Shown here: piece by piece, positions 23,891 to 34,300 of the stretch
How positions within the stretch are numbered: position 1 is the stretch's first letter
How the letters are laid out: each line of letters starts with the position of its first letter
Assembly: GCF_037029465.1 (NCBI RefSeq)
Contig: NZ_JAYMEM010000026.1
Span: forward strand, 558,001-622,000
DNA: 64,000 nt
Source of the DNA: Mesoflavibacter sp037029465
GTDB taxonomy: Bacteria > Bacteroidota > Bacteroidia > Flavobacteriales > Flavobacteriaceae
Reading direction: 5' to 3'
Position numbers and translations under genes: made by a program
The notes under the pieces: generated by a model
What the model was told of the DNA's origin: nothing
Seen by the model: only the letters and a program-made list of their open reading frames with translations
Database searches by the model: none

Positions 23891-25126
23891 TCATAACCAG
23901 TAAATAACAAAATGAGAAACTATTGCTACTACCAAACCTAATAAGAATGTATAGAGCGATATTCTAATAAGTTTGTTTTTTACCTGCAAGATTTGACCTT
24001 GATAGTAGAAATCTTTGATCATTGATGTGTACAGATAATCTTTGTCTTGTAATAATTGTAAGAAAGCCCATTCGAAATCACGATAATGCATGTTATGAAA
24101 GTTTCCGAAATAGAGTAAGTTTCCTTTTTTACTTCTTATATCTTCTTCGGTAAAGTTTCCTTGTGTTTTATTAGGTGTTATAGAAATAATAGCAAATGCT
24201 ATGGATATTAAATTAGTTACCGCAAAAATGATTGAAGGAATATTTAAAACTACTTCATTAGAAGATTTACCTATAATACCTCCTAATATTAGAGATAGTA
24301 TAATTGAGTTTATCGTAATCATTATACGTGCTTTTCCGTCAACCATCTTATTTAAGGTGTAATGGTTTCTTGAGGTATTTCTGAATAAAGTTTGAATGCC
24401 TCTATCATCTCTACCCTTAATTTTACCTATATCTTTTTTTAACTTTTTAATTTCTTGATCACTAATTTTTAACTCTTTTTGTAAAATTAAATTTGTATGA
24501 TTTTTGTGATCCTTTCTTTCTTTTCTTAAAGATTTGTAAAGCTTATCTATTGATGGCTGTACATGGGTTTGACCAAAATGGGTAGTTGTCTTATAATTAT
24601 CTAAAATACCAAAAAGTGTATCGTACCAATTACTTTTAGATAGTTTAAAATCTTTTAAAATCATCTGCTCATACATTTTTTTTAACCTATCTCTTCCTTG
24701 ACTGCCAGCAAAATCCATGATGTTAGCATCTGAAATGATTTTAGACTCTAATAATTTTGTTTCGTTAAAAGGAAATGATTCTATAATAATTGTCTTTACT
24801 CTATTTACAGTTTCACTATTTAATTTGAATTTTAATCTAAGACTATCTAATATTTCATTTATTGATGTTTCGCTGTCCTTAAAATTTAATGTATTAGCTT
24901 TTGTAGTGGCTTGTTCTATGTTTAACACATAATTAGCTAGGTATAAACAATCTATATCAATATTCTCAATTCTATCCTCTTTAATTATTGTGTTAATATT
25001 TTTTTCAATTCTATACACTCTACTAATTGTAGTGTATAAATTTTTATCAGATTCTTTATCTATAATTTCAAAAGTATAATCCTTAATGTTATTTACTATT
25101 TGAGATATGTTGGTATTTTCTTTCAT
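23891..25126 (-). CDS. Pycsar-effector-like (PycTM) protein with degenerate HD domain
   Basis: This 411-residue protein pairs an N-terminal HD-type helical region (about 40-210) with a C-terminal PycTM-like (DUF5706) membrane domain (about 265-411). Membrane helices lie at about 273-293, 302-322 and 388-411. In PycTM anti-phage effectors this domain senses cCMP or cUMP and disrupts the membrane. Where active HD proteins have HD, here I read CLYLANYVLN, so the metal site looks lost; ISDANIMDFAG keeps one Asp. No cyclase gene is nearby. It sits 21 bp after the UbiB gene, so it belongs to the envelope operon. Confidence 0.78.
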   Translation of the reverse strand: MKENTNISQIVNNIKDYTFEIIDKESDKNLYTTISRVYRIEKNINTIIKEDRIENIDIDCLYLANYVLNIEQATTKANTLNFKDSETSINEILDSLRLKFKLNSETVNRVKTIIIESFPFNETKLLESKIISDANIMDFAGSQGRDRLKKMYEQMILKDFKLSKSNWYDTLFGILDNYKTTTHFGQTHVQPSIDKLYKSLRKERKDHKNHTNLILQKELKISDQEIKKLKKDIGKIKGRDDRGIQTLFRNTSRNHYTLNKMVDGKARIMITINSIILSLILGGIIGKSSNEVVLNIPSIIFAVTNLISIAFAIISITPNKTQGNFTEEDIRSKKGNLLYFGNFHNMHYRDFEWAFLQLLQDKDYLYTSMIKDFYYQGQILQVKNKLIRISLYTFLLGLVVAIVSHFVIYWL

Positions 25127-25134
25127 AAGTTATA

Positions 25135-25146
25135 TGTAATATTACA
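25135..25146. promoter_or_regulatory. 12-bp palindrome between the ubiB-like and PycTM genes
   Basis: TGTAATATTACA is perfect and lies in the 21-base gap between the two genes, directly before the PycTM start codon. It could be an operator or a small mRNA hairpin that tunes PycTM translation. Chance cannot be excluded in AT-rich DNA. Confidence 0.3.
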
Positions 25147-25147
25147 C

Positions 25148-26800
25148 CTATGATTTATCCTTTTTCAACATTGAAATAACTATGTATATCCCTAGAAGTA
25201 ATGAAATTGTAAAACCCAAAAAACCAAGAACAGGTATATCATAAATTTTTGGGGGCATATCTGCCAATACTAGTATTGCAGAACCAATTGAAAGTGCTGC
25301 TAAAATTATTGCTATTACTAGACGATCTACTGTACTTGCAACTAACTCAATACCTTTTATCTTGTGCGATACTTCTATATCGTTCTCTTTAATTTTGTGA
25401 ACTATAGATTGTATTTCATTAGGTAAATCCCCTAGAAGTTCTGAAACATTTTGTAGTCTTTTTATACCTTTAAAAAAGTTATATTTTGGGGAAAGTTTTT
25501 TTTGGATAACTTCAATAGCATATGGTTCTATTATTTGATAAACATTAATATTTGGGTTTAATTTTCTACCTATACCTTCAATTAATGCAATCCCTTTCAG
25601 TAAAAGATAAACGTAATCAGGAAACTCTACTTCATTTTGTTTAAATATTTCTTTTAATTTTTTTATAATTAAGGTTAAATCAATTTTATTTAATGAAGAC
25701 TCATCCACAATTTCAAAAATTTGATAAACATCTCGTTCTAATTGTTTTTGATTTTTTACAGAATATGATACCGCTATTTTTTTTAGCGTAGATATTAATT
25801 TTTTAGCATCCTTATTTATAAGATATTGTAAGAAATCTTCGATATGCTCGATATCTGAAGGCATTAACCTTCCCATAATACCAAAATCTATAAAAGAAAT
25901 CTCTCCTTTGTATGTTACAAAAATGTTTCCTGGATGTGGGTCTGCATGAAAATAACCATTCTTTAATACTTGTTGCATATACATATCAAAGCCTACCATA
26001 GCTACTTGATTAGTATCAAACCCTTGATTTTCTAGTGAAGATATGTCCGTAATCTTAATGCCTTCTATAAATTCTAAACACAGAATATTATTATTAGACA
26101 AATGCTTAAATGTTTTATGCACATACAAGTTTTCATCTTCTTGAAAATCTTTTCTGAAACGTTCAATATTATCGAATTCTTGCAAGAATGAAAGTTCTGT
26201 ATGGATTGATTTTTCAAACGTATGAACAATTTTATATAAATTTATCTTCTTACTTTCTGCATTATAGTTTTCGAGTATTTTGGCAAGGTCTTTCATTATT
26301 AAAAGATCTGCTTCTATTGTTTCTTGAATTTTTTCTCTTTTTATTTTTAAGACTACTTTTTCTCCTGTTTTTAATTGCGCTTTAAAAACTTGGGATATTG
26401 AAGCTGTTGCAAAAGGTTTTTCATCTATAGATTCAAAAAAATCATCTGGGTTAATTTGTAATTCTTTACCTATTTTTTCTCTTACATTTATAAAATCTTC
26501 GCCAGCATTATTTTGAAGTTTTTTTAATTCTGCGGTAAGTTCAGAGGGTAATAAATCATCTCTATCACTAAATAATTGCCCTAATTTTATATAAGTTGGT
26601 CCCAAATCTGAAATAGCCATTCTAATACGTGCATAAACAGAAAGTGATTTTATTCTATCTATTTTTTCATTTGCATGAATAAATTTCTTAGGTATTATCT
26701 TGTCGATACTACTATGTGAAATAATATCTTCGAATCCATATTTTGAGAGTACCGAAGCTATTTTAATAGTTCTAGTTATTTTATTAGTATTATTTCCCAT
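25148..26800 (-). CDS. AarF/ABC1/UbiB-family atypical kinase-like protein
   Basis: This 550-residue UbiB-family protein shows the family-specific KxGQ motif in YIKLGQLFSDRDDLLP. It also has an A-rich-type loop (FATASISQVF), a conserved lysine (VVLKIKR), and the catalytic-loop and metal motifs HADPHPGNIF and FIDFGIMG. Two hydrophobic helices close the C-terminus (about 495-545), as in membrane-anchored UbiB. UbiB proteins act in isoprenoid quinone synthesis or lipid trafficking. As an island copy next to lipid enzymes, a role in lipid movement is more likely than in quinone synthesis; that is inference. Confidence 0.9.
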   Translation of the reverse strand: MGNNTNKITRTIKIASVLSKYGFEDIISHSSIDKIIPKKFIHANEKIDRIKSLSVYARIRMAISDLGPTYIKLGQLFSDRDDLLPSELTAELKKLQNNAGEDFINVREKIGKELQINPDDFFESIDEKPFATASISQVFKAQLKTGEKVVLKIKREKIQETIEADLLIMKDLAKILENYNAESKKINLYKIVHTFEKSIHTELSFLQEFDNIERFRKDFQEDENLYVHKTFKHLSNNNILCLEFIEGIKITDISSLENQGFDTNQVAMVGFDMYMQQVLKNGYFHADPHPGNIFVTYKGEISFIDFGIMGRLMPSDIEHIEDFLQYLINKDAKKLISTLKKIAVSYSVKNQKQLERDVYQIFEIVDESSLNKIDLTLIIKKLKEIFKQNEVEFPDYVYLLLKGIALIEGIGRKLNPNINVYQIIEPYAIEVIQKKLSPKYNFFKGIKRLQNVSELLGDLPNEIQSIVHKIKENDIEVSHKIKGIELVASTVDRLVIAIILAALSIGSAILVLADMPPKIYDIPVLGFLGFTISLLLGIYIVISMLKKDKS

Positions 26801-26835
26801 TATGATTTATATGTTTTGTTTTGCCTATTATAGAT

Positions 26836-27942
26836 TTAACTTGAGCTTTGTGTTGTTTGTGAGACCTTATCTTTAAAAACCAAAGTGCGATGTGGAAACG
26901 GTATTTCTATACCTTCTTTATCAAAACGTTTTTTAACACTTTCGTAGAGATCACATTTCATTGCAAATGCTTCTTCAAAATTGTTTGCCCAAGCCCAAGC
27001 TCTTAAAGTAACCTCAGAATCATTTAAACCAATAACACGTACCTTTACTTTTTTTTCATTATTATATTTATCTAATTCACTTCTATTGTCTATCAAATAT
27101 GGATGGCTTTCACATTCTTCTCTTATGATATGTTTTGCCAAATCGATGTCGCTGTCATAAGAAATACCTATTTCAATCCATTGACAACACTTGCGTTCCC
27201 CTAAATCATAATTGACTAATTTTTCTTTGTTTATAATGGCATTAGGAATTACTATCATCTTATTTTCATAATCTCTAATTACAGTATGGCGCAATGTAAT
27301 GTCGGTAACGGTACCTATCATGGTTTGATCTACCTTAATAATATCTCCTATCTTAAAAGGCTTAAACGAAACAATAAAAAAACCGCCTATAAGGTTTGCT
27401 AGTGCTTCTTGAGAAGCAACTCCAGCTATAATAGCAATAATACCTGCTCCACTTAAAACGGTTTGAGCTATATCTCTTAATGATGGAAAAGCTAGTATTG
27501 CTAATAATGTTCCAAGAAAGTAAACACAAACAATTGCTACATACCTTAAAAACTTATAACTTGTAGCATCTTGTTGTTGTGCTGTCTTTTCTTTTATTTT
27601 TTTAGAAAACCATAATTGCACAAAAGAGGCTATTACTAGGGTTAGCACTGCAATAACACCCAAATACAAGACAAGGAAAAAATTGGTTGTGGCCGTCTTA
27701 TAATGTTCTTCATCGATAAAAATAAAAGCAAGAGCCATAATCCCTAAGACGATCCAAAGTGCATTTAAAATACGTTTGGTTAAATGGATTGTTTTTGGGT
27801 CTTCATTAGGGTATTTTTTAAGCGCTAGCTTTTCAAGTTTATTGTGCAATAATTTTGTTAAAAAACGTAAAAACACCACCACAGCAATTACGATAAACAT
27901 ATAAAAAATGGACTGCTTATAGTTGTTGTAAAATTCTATCAT
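26836..27942 (-). CDS. MscS-family mechanosensitive ion channel
   Basis: This 368-residue protein has four N-terminal membrane helices, including the pore helix with its Gly/Ala-rich run (GAGIIAIIAGVASQEALANLIGG in two parts, about 165-190). The MscS beta domain with FKIGDIIKV and the C-terminal alpha/beta domain follow. It is longer than E. coli MscS by two extra N-terminal helices. It would open under membrane tension and protect against osmotic shock. It lies 35 bp upstream of the UbiB gene in the envelope operon. Confidence 0.93.
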   Translation of the reverse strand: MIEFYNNYKQSIFYMFIVIAVVVFLRFLTKLLHNKLEKLALKKYPNEDPKTIHLTKRILNALWIVLGIMALAFIFIDEEHYKTATTNFFLVLYLGVIAVLTLVIASFVQLWFSKKIKEKTAQQQDATSYKFLRYVAIVCVYFLGTLLAILAFPSLRDIAQTVLSGAGIIAIIAGVASQEALANLIGGFFIVSFKPFKIGDIIKVDQTMIGTVTDITLRHTVIRDYENKMIVIPNAIINKEKLVNYDLGERKCCQWIEIGISYDSDIDLAKHIIREECESHPYLIDNRSELDKYNNEKKVKVRVIGLNDSEVTLRAWAWANNFEEAFAMKCDLYESVKKRFDKEGIEIPFPHRTLVFKDKVSQTTQSSS

Positions 27943-27987
27943 ATGGTTTTGTTATTATGTCTTAGATAACTTCATAGAATTTTGAAG

Positions 27988-28515
27988 TTATTTTACTATT
28001 AATTTTTCTACTACATTTTCGCCGGTAATAAAATCTTTTCCTGAGAACAAAACATATTTAGCTTTTGTTTTTAGGGAAGTTGAACCTTCTTTAAGTTGAA
28101 CAAACATGCTATCTAAGTATAGTTTACACTTGTTTATAGTTACATAAACTCTAGGTTTTTCTTTATCACTAAAAGTGAGATAGAATTTTAACTTTGATGA
28201 TGCTGCCAAATGCATTTCTATAAGATTTGGCGCAATTAATTTCGTAATCATTCCGTAAGCAAATTGCTTTTGAATTTTATTCAATGGTTTTTTAGCACCG
28301 TCTTCTGTATAGACTATTCTATACTCATTAATTGGATTCTCAGTGCTAATAAAATCTCCTTCCATATTTGCATCATATACATAAGTATTATAGTTATTAC
28401 TATGTTGTATATAAAAAAGTCTTGATGCTGTTTTTTCAGGTACCGGGTAATTTTCCTGTGAAAAGAGGATGGAATTAATAAAAAAGCAAAAGAAAAAAGA
28501 AAAAAAAGTTTTCAT
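27988..28515 (-). CDS. DUF4833 domain-containing exported protein
   Basis: I place the start at ATG 28515 (MKTFFSFFFCFFINSILF, a signal peptide), giving 175 residues. The in-frame codon at 28650 would overlap the patatin gene by 98 bp and hide the signal peptide. The mature part matches DUF4833: FYIQHSNNYNTYVYDANM, NPINEYRIVY, and LNKIQKQFAYGM. The function is unknown; location is periplasmic or outer membrane by signal. It lies between the patatin and MscS genes. Confidence 0.8.
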   Translation of the reverse strand: MKTFFSFFFCFFINSILFSQENYPVPEKTASRLFYIQHSNNYNTYVYDANMEGDFISTENPINEYRIVYTEDGAKKPLNKIQKQFAYGMITKLIAPNLIEMHLAASSKLKFYLTFSDKEKPRVYVTINKCKLYLDSMFVQLKEGSTSLKTKAKYVLFSGKDFITGENVVEKLIVK

Positions 28516-28552
28516 ACAAAATTCTATTTGTTTGTTTTCAATAGAAAATAAA

Positions 28553-29317
28553 TTAATCAAGGAAACGTAACAATTCATTCTTTTTTTCTTTAGCATAAAC
28601 ATACCCAGTCTGGTATATTTCATCTGCTTTTTTGAAATCGAAAATTCCATAGTCTCTAATACTTGGTGGTTCTATATATACATCGCATTTATATTTTTGA
28701 GTTTCTACAGAGTTGCCAATTGCTATTTGAACTGTTCTTTCAATAATTTGTTTATAACCTATTTTACCTTCTATGGTGTTTATGCGATTTACATTGACGC
28801 CAATAATTTTATCGACTTTACCTTCTAAAATATTTACAGGAAAATTATTTAAAATACCACCATCACTAAGGTAGATTCCTTCAAATAAAACAGGTTGAAA
28901 AACCAATGGTACACAACAAGAAGCTTTTACAGCTGTGGCTAATGAACCTTCATTAAAAATTTTTAATTTTCCGTTATTCAAATCTGTTGCTGTGATAAAT
29001 AATGGAATTTCTAATGACTCCAACGTTTCCTGAGCAATATGTTTTTTAATTATATTCTCGAATATATCTGTTGAAAATAATCCTACACCTTGTCGTTTAA
29101 ATAGGCTTGAATAATTAAAGAATTTTTCAGATTTTCCTATTTTAAAAATTTGTTTAGGCTCAAAGCCTGCTGCATAAAATGCTCCAACTAAAGCACCTGC
29201 GCTTGTACCAGAAATAACAGAAGGTTTTATGCCTAACTCTGTTAAATACTGTAACACGCCAAGATGTGCCATACCACGAATACCGCCTCCAGAAAGTGCT
29301 AAACCTAGTTTACTCAT
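28553..29317 (-). CDS. patatin-like phospholipase (RssA type)
   Basis: This 254-residue patatin domain protein has the oxyanion-hole motif SGGGIRGMAHLG (9-20), the nucleophile elbow GTSAG with S39, and the catalytic Asp in LSDGGILNN (D153). These define a Ser-Asp dyad acyl hydrolase acting on phospholipids or related lipids. There is no signal peptide, so it is cytoplasmic or membrane-peripheral. A predicted hairpin (29331-29364) separates it from the upstream coiled-coil gene. Confidence 0.93.
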   Translation of the reverse strand: MSKLGLALSGGGIRGMAHLGVLQYLTELGIKPSVISGTSAGALVGAFYAAGFEPKQIFKIGKSEKFFNYSSLFKRQGVGLFSTDIFENIIKKHIAQETLESLEIPLFITATDLNNGKLKIFNEGSLATAVKASCCVPLVFQPVLFEGIYLSDGGILNNFPVNILEGKVDKIIGVNVNRINTIEGKIGYKQIIERTVQIAIGNSVETQKYKCDVYIEPPSIRDYGIFDFKKADEIYQTGYVYAKEKKNELLRFLD

Positions 29318-29330
29318 TTTATTATTTTAA

Positions 29331-29364
29331 AACAACCCTTGACGTTTTAATGACAAGGATTGTT
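29331..29364 (-). terminator. hairpin between the coiled-coil and patatin genes
   Basis: The arms AACAACCCTTG (29331-29341) and CAAGGATTGTT (29354-29364) pair over 11 bp with one G-U pair. On the minus strand a short T4 follows; on the plus strand a T6 follows. It may partly terminate the efflux transcript before the lipid genes, splitting the 13-gene run into two units. Confidence 0.5.
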
Positions 29365-29369
29365 TTTTA

Positions 29370-29981
29370 TTATAGAGACTTAAACGCTTTTTTTAAATGT
29401 TTGTAAGATTGTGATACTTCTTTTTTAAAGTTGTCCAACTTTTCTGTAGCCTGTTCTTTTTCCTCATCAAGTTTTGAAGCAAATTCTTTGAATTTTTCGG
29501 TAGCTGCTTCCATACTATTCTTATATTCTTGTGTTAGTTCAACTTTTTTTCCTGATATGTTTTTTTCCAAAAGTTCTAGTTGTAACTTGGATTTTTGAGA
29601 AATAGCATTAAATAATTGATTTGTTCTTTTAGTTTGAGGGCTATTTTTAATACTTTTCTTCGCATCATTAATAGCATTAACAATATTTTTCTTTTGCGTT
29701 TCAAAAGCTTCTTTTGAATAAGTAACATCTTCATCTAAGTGTTCTTCAATTTTTTCTAAATTGTTTTTTATAAACACCTCTGTTTCTTTAAGTTCGTGAG
29801 CTAGTTCAATTTTAACTTCATGAATATTTTTCTTTAAATCTGCTTTTGCCTTTTTAAATTCATCATTCATTTCTGCTTTACCAAGAGAAACTTGAACCGC
29901 TAAACGGTCTAATTCTTGTTGATCTTTTATTAGCTTTTCAGCTATTCTTACTCTAATTGGTTTTTGTGATTTTTTTTCCAT
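29370..29981 (-). CDS. coiled-coil protein of unknown function
   Basis: This 203-residue protein is almost entirely charged and helical, with Lys/Glu-rich heptads from about residue 25 to 195 and no signal peptide or membrane segment. I do not recognise a family. It resembles apolipoprotein-like or phasin-like helical proteins only in composition. It starts 29 bp after the TolC gene and ends the efflux transcript before a hairpin. A scaffold or membrane-surface role is possible but unsupported. Confidence 0.7.
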   Translation of the reverse strand: MEKKSQKPIRVRIAEKLIKDQQELDRLAVQVSLGKAEMNDEFKKAKADLKKNIHEVKIELAHELKETEVFIKNNLEKIEEHLDEDVTYSKEAFETQKKNIVNAINDAKKSIKNSPQTKRTNQLFNAISQKSKLQLELLEKNISGKKVELTQEYKNSMEAATEKFKEFASKLDEEKEQATEKLDNFKKEVSQSYKHLKKAFKSL

Positions 29982-30010
29982 TTTGTTTATTTTTTAAGGT
30001 TAATCTTTTT

Positions 30011-31291
30011 TTATTTAAAATCTCCAATTGCTTTTTTATAATTGGCTTCACTTATTCGATAATTTGCTTTAGCATCAATAACGTCTGAATATGCTTGCTG
30101 CCAAAGCACTTGAGCTTCTAAAACATCTTTTCCTGTTACGGTTCCAGCATCAAAGCGATCTTGATTTAATCTTAAATTTTCATCAGCTTGTTGTAATGAT
30201 TTTTCTGTAATTTCAACTTTTTGTATTGCCTGTTGAAGCTCTAAATAGGCATTTTGAATTTGAAGTGACAATAATTCTTCGGTTTCTTCCAATTCTAATT
30301 TTTGTGCTTCAACTTTAAATTCTTGTTCTTTCACTTTTTGCTTTCTGCTTCCCCAATCAAATATGGGTATGTTGACATTTAACAAACCGTAGTAAGAGGT
30401 TAAATCATTACTTCCATCTGTGAAATTAATTTGTTTGCCGTTAGCATAGATTCCGCTTACATTAAGCCCAATTGTTGGCTTTCTATCAGCTTCTAAAATT
30501 TTAGATTGTAACTCTTCAATCTCAACAGCTTTTTTAAGCATTTTTATTTCTGGTCTATTATCAATTGCTGTTGATTGTGAAACTTCATCTAATAAAATAA
30601 CATTATTACTAATAGTGTCCTTTACTAAAAAATCTATGTTGGGCATACCTGTTAATTGTGCCATCTTCAGCTTTAGCAGTTTAAGCCCATCATTTGCCTT
30701 TGTTAAATCTAGTTCTGCCTGGTTTAATTGTACTTGTACACGTAAAACATCGTTTTTATATATAATACCGGCATTGTATGAGTTAGTTAAATCTTTTAAT
30801 AATTCTGTTAATAACGCTTTATATTTATTAGCTAGCTCTACTTTGCTTTTTACATTTATTATTTGCCAATACGTTGTTTCAACATCTAAAAGCACTTCGC
30901 TATCTGTTAGTTCTTTTTGTGAAGTATACAAATCCACTGCTGTAGAACTCATTTTTTTAGCCGTGTTTATTTTACCACCTGCATAAATTACTTGAGTTAC
31001 TCCTAAAGAGGCGTTTGCGAAAAACTCTGGCAGTAATGTATTTATTGGGTCTCCAACATGAACTCCCATACCGCTTGCCTCTACGAAGGGTTTGTCTGAT
31101 GCATAAACCGATGCCTTTGCAGCTTTAGCTGCTTCAATGGTCTTATCTGCTTTTTTAATTTTTTTATTATTAGATAAGGCCATTGACTTTGCTTCTTCTA
31201 AACTCAACAACCTATCTTGGGCTATAGCCTGGTGAAAAGTGGTGAAAACCAACAAAAAAACTAGTGATAGCGTATATTTATGTGTACTCAT
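30011..31291 (-). CDS. TolC-family outer membrane efflux channel
   Basis: This 426-residue protein begins with a signal peptide (about 1-24, ending QAIAQ) and has two TolC-type repeats (OEP domains), each with long helical stretches. The family markers LYTSQKELTDSEVLLDVETTYW (in parts) and RFDAGTVTGKDVLEAQ are visible. It would form the outer-membrane duct of the adjacent RND pump. It follows the RND gene after 105 bp on the same strand. Confidence 0.92.
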   Translation of the reverse strand: MSTHKYTLSLVFLLVFTTFHQAIAQDRLLSLEEAKSMALSNNKKIKKADKTIEAAKAAKASVYASDKPFVEASGMGVHVGDPINTLLPEFFANASLGVTQVIYAGGKINTAKKMSSTAVDLYTSQKELTDSEVLLDVETTYWQIINVKSKVELANKYKALLTELLKDLTNSYNAGIIYKNDVLRVQVQLNQAELDLTKANDGLKLLKLKMAQLTGMPNIDFLVKDTISNNVILLDEVSQSTAIDNRPEIKMLKKAVEIEELQSKILEADRKPTIGLNVSGIYANGKQINFTDGSNDLTSYYGLLNVNIPIFDWGSRKQKVKEQEFKVEAQKLELEETEELLSLQIQNAYLELQQAIQKVEITEKSLQQADENLRLNQDRFDAGTVTGKDVLEAQVLWQQAYSDVIDAKANYRISEANYKKAIGDFK

Positions 31292-31396
31292 AATTTGTTT
31301 TAAGTTTTTCTAAAACAACTATAGAAACTACTGTCTTATTTAAAAGGGGTAAATTGCTATTAATCTTTTAAAATAGTAGTTCTATAGCCTTTTTCT

Positions 31397-34300
31397 TTAT
31401 TTCTTGATTCGTTTTTTTAATTTATGCTTCATCACTTCTAATTTGCGAAGTGTTCTACTCTTCTTTTTAGGTTTATACAAAATGGTTTCAAATACTTCTG
31501 CATCAGGATGAGGATGTACTTCATCTGGTTGCGGATTAGCAAATTTGTAATAGAGTATAGGTACTATAAATAAGGTTAATACCATAGAAACTATTAAACC
31601 AACTGCTAATACACTTCCTAAAGGTGCCCATAGTGGTGATTTACCAATAATCATAGGTACAACACCAATAGCTGCTGCTGCAGATGTTAAAAAGATTGGA
31701 CGCATTCGTCTTTTACCTGAAGCTTTAGCCGCAGCTTTTACGGTATAACCGTGTTCTAACACCAACTCATCTGCATAATCCACCAAAATAATTCCGTTTC
31801 TTACTACGATACCTATTAAACTGATAATTCCCATAAAAGCCGTAAAACCAATTGGATTACCTGTAAGTAACAGCCCCAAGAATGCTCCTAATAAACTCAA
31901 CGGAAATGTTGCTAAAACAATTAATACTTTTGTAAAATCCTTAAATTGAAATAAAAGCACTAAAAAGATGAGTATTAAACTTATACCTAAAGATGCCATC
32001 ATGTGTGGTGCAGTTTCATTAGTGCTTTCGTACTCACCTCCATAGTTGATTGATATGCCGTCTGGTAATTGTAATGCATTAATTTTAGGCATAATATCAT
32101 TCTGTATTGTGGCAGCTTTTATACCCAATTGTGCTTCAGCTCTAACCGTTAATGTTCTTAAACCATTCCTATGTGTAATGGCTCCTGTATGCCATTCAGG
32201 TGTAATGTCTGCCACTTCTCTTAAAGGCACTTTTGTACCAAATACTGTAGGTATGTTTAAAGCTCCTAAATCGTTAAAATTTTCACGGTTTTCAGCATCA
32301 AAACGTAAAAGAATATCAATAGCTTTATCTCCTTCATATAACGTAGAAACTGGATATCCTTTTAAGCCTGCTCCCAAAGTTTGCGAAACCATTGCATTTG
32401 TTACTCCTAAACGATTTGCCTTATCGTCATTTAAATTTACTTTTACTCCATAATAATCATCTTGATACGATGTTCTTACCCAGTTTGTACCTTGTGCATC
32501 TTCTAAAATTGTTTTTACTTGCTCAGCTACTTGTTTTTGCTTGTTTAAATCCTCACCTACAATTCTTACTTCAACAGGTGCTGGTGTTTCTTTCATTGAA
32601 AGTTGCCTTATACGTATATAACCATCTGGAACAAAACCTTCGAATTTTTTAATGTATTCATCTGCCAATTCTTGTGTAGCTTCTTTACCTGTTGTAGTGA
32701 TAAATATTTGGGCAAAGTTTTTACGAGGAAATTCTGGTGCATACGTAGAATGAAATCTTGGGGAACTAGTACCAACAAAACTAGCTACACCCAAAACTCT
32801 TTCATCTTGTTTTATTTCATTCTCAACACGTGTTACTACATCTTCCGTTTGTTTTAAATTTCCTCCATTAGGTAACCAAACTTCTATGTTAAACTGATTT
32901 CTTTCTGCAGTTGGAAACAATTCCTGCTCTAATCCCATTGCTACTAAAACTGCTAATACAACAGATAAAAAACCAATAAATAATGTTGCTTTTGGCCATC
33001 TAAAGCTATAATCTAATGCATTGTTAAATACATGCTGCAACCTATCTAACATACTTTTTTTATCTCCATCACTTACCTTGTGTTTTAATCCTTTTTTTAT
33101 AAAGACATAGCACATATATGGTGTTAACAATAATGCTACTAACAACGAAGCAAATAGTGCAACAGCAACAGCAATAGGTAAAGCTTGTATAAATTCCTTA
33201 GCTAAGCCATTTAAGAAAAAAGCTAATGGTAAGAAAGCAAAAATAATTGCCATGGTTGCTGTAAAAATTGGCACCATTAATTGAGTAGCACTTTGCCAAG
33301 CAGCTGTCCATCTATCTTCTCCTTCATCTAATTTTTCAATGTAATTATCTACAACTACAATGGCATTATCCACTACCATACCCAATACTATAATTAAGGC
33401 TGCTAATGTTACCTGATGAATTTCTATACCAATAACATTTAAAACTCCAAATGTTATAACAATAGCTATAGGACATGCCACTGCCGAAACTATTGCCACC
33501 CTGAATGGTAATAACAGAATTACCACAATAATTACTGCTACAATTGCAATAACAAATTCTAGCATAAAGTGGCTAATACTTCCTTTTACAACTGAAGGCT
33601 GATCTACAATAGTAGTAACTTGAACATCTTGAGGTAATTGTTTTTTTACTTCATTGATTTTTTCTGTTATTTTCTCTCCAAATTGGACGATGTTATTACC
33701 TGGTTGCATCTCTACAGTTAACATCATTACTTTTTGATCATCAACTTTAATAAAGCTTGACACTTCTTCGTAACGACGTTCAATAGATGCCACATCTTTT
33801 AAGCGAACCACTTTACCATCTGGACTACTATACACAATTTGATTACCTAAATCAGCTTCATTTTTATATTGATTTTTGGCAAAAACAGAGACCTCAGAAT
33901 CTTCTAAAGTAATACCACCAGAATATCCAGTATTATTTTGCATTTGAATAACTTGAGCAATAGTTGAAAAATCGAAACCATATTGTTTCATTTTTTCGTC
34001 TTGTACCGTTACGTAAATCTGCTGTTTTTGTCCTCCATAACGTTTTATTTTTGATGTTTCGTTAATGGTTTTTAAACCATCTTCTAACTCATCTAAATAC
34101 GTTTCAATTTCTGCATAACTGCGTCCTGGTGCGGAAACTGTTATCATTTGTGCAACTACGTCTCCAAAGTCACTATTTACTATTGGGCCAATCATTCCTT
34201 GAGGAAGTGTGTAATTTTGCCTAAATGTGGTATTTAAACCATGTTGTAAAGTCGCCCAAAAACCATCAGTATCTTTTACATTTTCATTTAACTCAACTGT

